DNA of 64,000 bases from Corallochytrium limacisporum (taxonomy: Eukaryota; Opisthokonta), in the NCBI GenBank assembly GCA_002811645.1, contig PDIP01000004.1:62001-126000 (forward strand). The letters are read 5' to 3'. Positions 60,937-64,000 of this stretch are shown here, one piece after another. Each line of letters opens with the position of its first letter. Position 1 is the stretch's first letter. Made by a program: the position numbers and the translations under genes. Under the pieces are notes generated by a model, which saw only the letters and a program-made list of their open reading frames with translations, had not been told where the DNA came from and did no database searches.

Positions 60937-62439
60937 TCACGATTTGCTCTTCTTTTCCTTCTTAGACTTCTTACTCTTCTTGTCCTTTTTGTCCTTCTTT
61001 TCCTTCTTGGAGTCCTTCTTCTTCTTGGCGGGTGCTTCGTCTTCGTCTTCGTCGACAGCCTTGCGCTTCTTGCTCTTCTTGCCATCATCGGCGATTTCGA
61101 GTTCAACATCCATACCGGTCTGTTCCTTCAACTCTTTCATTGCCTCCTCCATGACGTCTACGTTCTTGCGGGGTGCGTCCCCGGTCTCGTAGAATCCAAG
61201 GCGTTCCTCAACCTGCTCCCTCAGTTTCTCACCAAACACAGGGGTGGGAGTGTCCGCGAAGCAGTCAATACGAGAGGCAATGCTGCACTTGTTAGCCAAA
61301 TAGCGAGAGATACGACCTTTGTTCTTGACACCAGCACGGCCAATAAATGAAGAATGGAAGATAAGACCATACTTTGGCGTGTTGGACTTGGTCTTCAAGG
61401 CACGGAACAGAGCCTTCTCGGCACCAAGAATCTGTACAGTAGAAGCGGGGTACTTAGCCAGATTGGTCAAACTGCCAGCGTGCGCAATTAGACGAGCACC
61501 GACCAGCTCTCCGACGAGAGCGCTCAGAGATGGGGCAACAGCTCGCATCTTGGACTTCAAGTACTCGTGCAGCTTCTGACGGTACTGCGCCAGGCTGATT
61601 ACACGATCAGCGAAGATATCTATGTTGACCAAGTCAATGTCGGAAATTTCCATACCCATACTGCTCTTAGCCGCGTCAAGAACCTGTTTAGCCTTGCCAG
61701 TGTCCATTAGAATATCTTCCAGTTCCTCGAGGTAGTCGTCGTCACTGCCCTCCATAACTTTAGTACGGCTCTTAATCAATTTCACAACCTTGGCATACAT
61801 GACGTTGTCGGGGACAACTTTGACCAATTCCGGGAAATGGTAGCCATACCACTCACGAATGCGCATGGCAAAGGTGTTAACATCCTTATCCAGTTGATCG
61901 AGCAAAGAAATACTTTGAATAATCATGTTATCCACACGATGCACGTTGAACTTCACTTTACCCCGAGAGTAGGAGTGACCCAGACCGAGCTGCGCTTTTT
62001 CCATGTCACCATCCTTGAGAGCCTTCAAGAATTTGCTGAAGTACAGGCGGATACCACGAGTGATCTCCTGGACCACGTCGCCGGTTTTGCAAGGGAAGTC
62101 AATGGCATCCTGAATGGCAGAACCAAGACGACCATCACTTACACCTAAAACGGCTTTACTCTTCTTAGAAGACTTCTTGCTCGGCAAATTCAATTCCAGG
62201 AAGTTTTCCAAATCCTTATGCACAATACCGTCAGAAATATCATTAATGTTCTCGAGGGCACTTTGAGCAGATTTAAACGGCATGAAACCCTTCAGTTTCA
62301 CAACCTTACCGAAACGGTCGAAGCTGTTGATGGAAGCCTGGACTTCCTCAGATTTCAGCGCAATTTCCTCATTCTCGTTAACGGAGAAGAGTGCGTAACC
62401 CGACGCAGACTCGTAAAGGACGTACGCAATGTCAGGCAT
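60937..62439 (-). CDS. NOP56: NOP56, box C/D snoRNP core protein
   Basis: NOP56 pairs with NOP58 and fibrillarin in snoRNPs that 2'-O-methylate rRNA. The 500-residue protein opens [15 protein letters not shown], the NOP56-specific N-terminal domain (1-70). A coiled-coil/NOSIC region has [21 protein letters not shown] and [12 protein letters not shown]. The Nop domain has [29 protein letters not shown] and [19 protein letters not shown]. The last 50 residues are the typical KKE/KKD tail. ATG at 62439 begins MPDIAYVLY. It diverges from PRKRIP1 across 965 bp that contain a C8/G7 palindrome and a CACGTG. Confidence 0.97.
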   Translation of the reverse strand: MPDIAYVLYESASGYALFSVNENEEIALKSEEVQASINSFDRFGKVVKLKGFMPFKSAQSALENINDISDGIVHKDLENFLELNLPSKKSSKKSKAVLGVSDGRLGSAIQDAIDFPCKTGDVVQEITRGIRLYFSKFLKALKDGDMEKAQLGLGHSYSRGKVKFNVHRVDNMIIQSISLLDQLDKDVNTFAMRIREWYGYHFPELVKVVPDNVMYAKVVKLIKSRTKVMEGSDDDYLEELEDILMDTGKAKQVLDAAKSSMGMEISDIDLVNIDIFADRVISLAQYRQKLHEYLKSKMRAVAPSLSALVGELVGARLIAHAGSLTNLAKYPASTVQILGAEKALFRALKTKSNTPKYGLIFHSSFIGRAGVKNKGRISRYLANKCSIASRIDCFADTPTPVFGEKLREQVEERLGFYETGDAPRKNVDVMEEAMKELKEQTGMDVELEIADDGKKSKKRKAVDEDEDEAPAKKKKDSKKEKKDKKDKKSKKSKKEKKSKS

Positions 62440-62893
62440 GTCTGCGAACTAATGAGATAAATAGTGACCTCCCGGACTTAGCAAACCGTGGACACAGATC
62501 AAAAATGCCCACTCGTGTACCTTCAAAAACCTGGTCTATCCTCGGAATCTATGGAATTAAAAGTAACATGCTCCTACGAATATCGACGCCGAACCGTTGC
62601 CTCAAGACTGGGATGCGGGTCAAGAACCGTGCACGCCACTGACAGCAACACGCACCAAAATTCGAAACTCCAGTACACTCCCGAACCCCAGGTGGTGGGT
62701 CACCCTGGCCCTTTCAATACTCGTCCCCCTTGGAACTGGTGTTTACAACGCGGTCCCATCCTGCCGACTTTCGTCTAGTCTGAGCCCCACACACGCACAC
62801 AAAGTACTGAGTTTCGGCAGCAAGCACCCCTTTTCCATGTCCTTGGCCTGTGCAGTATGGAGCTTGAACACCAAAACTGACCCACAGCTAATC

Positions 62894-62899
62894 CACGTG
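62894..62899. promoter_or_regulatory. CACGTG E-box upstream of NOP56
   Basis: The canonical Myc/Max hexamer, 454 bp upstream of the NOP56 ATG. Such hexamers occur by chance about once per 4 kb, so the site is suggestive only. Confidence 0.25.
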
Positions 62900-62982
62900 G
62901 AGCAGCGGTCACAAACTCTTGGAACGAGTGGGAGGGCCGCCTGCCCCGTTGCTTTAGGAAGAGAGAGGGCCCCGCGCCCCCA

Positions 62983-63000
62983 CCCCCCCCGGCGGGGGGG
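62983..63000. promoter_or_regulatory. C8-GGC-G7 palindrome in a divergent promoter
   Basis: The minus-strand G8 is 543 bp upstream of NOP56 and the plus-strand G7 is 404 bp upstream of PRKRIP1. It has the same core design as 12620-12642. Confidence 0.45.
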
Positions 63001-63404
63001 AGAGAGCTGGGCAAGCAATACATTGCCGGTACTGGGAACTCCACAGTGAGACACACAGGCTGCAGTACATTAAGTATTGTTGTTCACTTGGGAGGTAGCC
63101 AGCACTGCCGACTCTCATCCGGAAAGGTCTGAATTCAGATTCGCTATAGAGTTGCGAATTTAGTTGCGGCGTATGGGATCAATTGTGATTTTGGTTTCGC
63201 AAAGGTGCTAACGGCTCGGTTCGTTCATGGAATTGACCTGCGCTTTCAGCTTGAGTGGTAGTACCATGTGAAGCTACTTAAATAATAAAGGACAACCAAC
63301 CCGAACAGAAATTCATGCTTGAGATTCGCAGCTGAGGAAAGCGTCTTTGGTCACTTCAATACATATGTGACGCCAGAGGTTCGGGATACGTGCACAGTGT
63401 CGCC

Positions 63405-63794
63405 ATGTCACCAGCACATCAACTGAGCAAACAGAGAAAGACGATCGAGAAGCTCACGAGAAAGGTCAATCAAGGCAAACCTGTGATCCCTGTAGATGCA
63501 CCGAGTAAACTTTCGTGTACGGACTCGGAGTCCCAGCAGCCGGCCCAGTACAAGTCCTCAGTGGCCGGTGCCAGTTCTGCAGACTTTGACATCTATCGAA
63601 ATGAGAGGGACAGAGAACGGCAACGGTTGGCAGCTCTTGCAGCAGAAAAGCAGAGAGATTTAGAAAACGAAGAGTTTAGAAAAAAACACGAGCAGAATAT
63701 GAAGGCCAACGATGCACGCACGGCAAAGAAGAGGGCCAAGAGAGAAAAGCAGAGACAAAAGCTTCGTGATAAGAAGAAAAGTGCCAAAAGCTGA
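63405..63794 (+). CDS. PRKRIP1: PRKRIP1 family spliceosomal protein (DUF1168)
   Basis: Human PRKRIP1 is a component of the catalytic (C and C*) spliceosome. The 129-residue product keeps the family core. An N-terminal KLTRKVNQGKPVIPVDAP matches KLERLMKNPDKAVPIPE. Then AGASSADFDIYRNERDRERQRL matches AGSGEFHVYRHLRRREYQR. A Lys/Arg-rich helix ends in AKKRAKREKQRQKLRDKKK. It is shorter than the human protein (184) because the acidic C-terminal tail is missing. The frame is open from 63390 (GTG); the ATG is 63405 in CGCCATGTC. Its presence shows that splicing persists although genes here lack introns. Converges with the next gene at 64 bp. Confidence 0.88.
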   Translation: MSPAHQLSKQRKTIEKLTRKVNQGKPVIPVDAPSKLSCTDSESQQPAQYKSSVAGASSADFDIYRNERDRERQRLAALAAEKQRDLENEEFRKKHEQNMKANDARTAKKRAKREKQRQKLRDKKKSAKS

Positions 63795-63858
63795 CCCAAT
63801 TAAAGAAACATGGTAACTGAATGTCACATACTATGGTCTCTATGAAATATGTGTTGTC

Positions 63859-64000
63859 TTAGTCAAAGAACACCTCCTGATACTTGTCCTGGGCCAGCAG
63901 GCCGTCGTTATAGGTGGGCAGGTCAAAACTGTCTCCAAAACCGGCAAAGACAACGCTGCCATTTTCCAAAGGCTTGACCGATCCGTCCTCATCTGCAATA
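63859..64000 (-). CDS. 3' end of an unidentified gene (runs off the window)
   Basis: The minus strand is open from the window edge to a TAA at 63859-63861. The last 46 residues include NGSVVFAGFGDSF and LPTYNDGLLAQDKYQEVFFD at the end. Base composition and spacing (64 bp from the convergent PRKRIP1 stop) fit a real gene. I do not recognise the tail. Confidence 0.6.
   Translation of the reverse strand, partial: IADEDGSVKPLENGSVVFAGFGDSFDLPTYNDGLLAQDKYQEVFFD

Larger units (their letters stand above)
62440..63404. other. Divergent promoter region, NOP56 / PRKRIP1
   Basis: No gene. It holds CACGTG at 62894-62899 and the C8-GGC-G7 palindrome at 62983-63000. Confidence 0.5.

Overview
The window is nuclear DNA from a eukaryote of about 50% GC. 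Almost every protein gene is a single uninterrupted open frame. Two features point to a unicellular relative of animals (Holozoa). One is a cytoplasmic tyrosyl-tRNA synthetase with an EMAP II tail. The other is a bHLH-zipper protein that aligns with Myc rather than Max. Fungal-type features also occur: a 6-phosphofructo-2-kinase with Ser in place of the phosphatase histidine, a Bfr1 protein and a bifunctional pseudouridine-catabolism enzyme. An intron-poor lineage such as Corallochytrium would fit, but that name is inference only.

Layout. 0-4 kb: TyrRS (+) and a PFKFB-like kinase (-), tail to tail. 4-8 kb: mostly non-coding, with one weak TATA-preceded open frame. 8-15.3 kb: RCC1, ATE1, thymidylate kinase and a myotubularin with an N-terminal dysferlin (DysF) domain. 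15.3-19.4 kb: no recognisable gene; (GA)n and G-runs. 19.4-24.4 kb: OvoA (ovothiol synthase), bacterial-type dipeptidase PepD and a 2H phosphoesterase with a CaaX tail. 25.3 kb: a 49-base assembly gap between a C-run and a G-run. 25.9-26.6 kb: a frame-broken putative gene. 26.6-31.3 kb: a divergent SSU-processome pair, ABT1/ESF2 and NOL6/UTP22. 31.3-48.4 kb: a gene-poor tract whose only recognised loci are Myc and a frame-broken copy of the flagellar inner-arm dynein protein DNALI1 (p28). 48.4-64 kb: BFR1, pseudouridine glycosidase/kinase, a short eEF1B-alpha, NUP205, NOP56, PRKRIP1 and the 3' end of an unidentified gene.

Gene relations. Convergent neighbours are 50-185 bp apart, and divergent neighbours share 0.5-1.9 kb. 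Every G or C homopolymer of 7 or more that I could find lies in non-coding DNA. Wherever a gene can be assigned, the G-run is on that gene's sense strand, 140-680 bp upstream of the start codon. Shared divergent regions therefore carry C-run/G-run palindromes. This looks like a lineage-specific promoter element. Three genes (ABT1, NOL6, NOP56) are ribosome-biogenesis factors, the classic Myc target class in animals.

The best leads are the DysF-myotubularin fusion, the Myc protein with recognisable Myc boxes, the DNALI1 pseudogene as a relic of a flagellum, the zinc-finger-tailed phosphatase-dead PFKFB, and the sense-strand G-run element.
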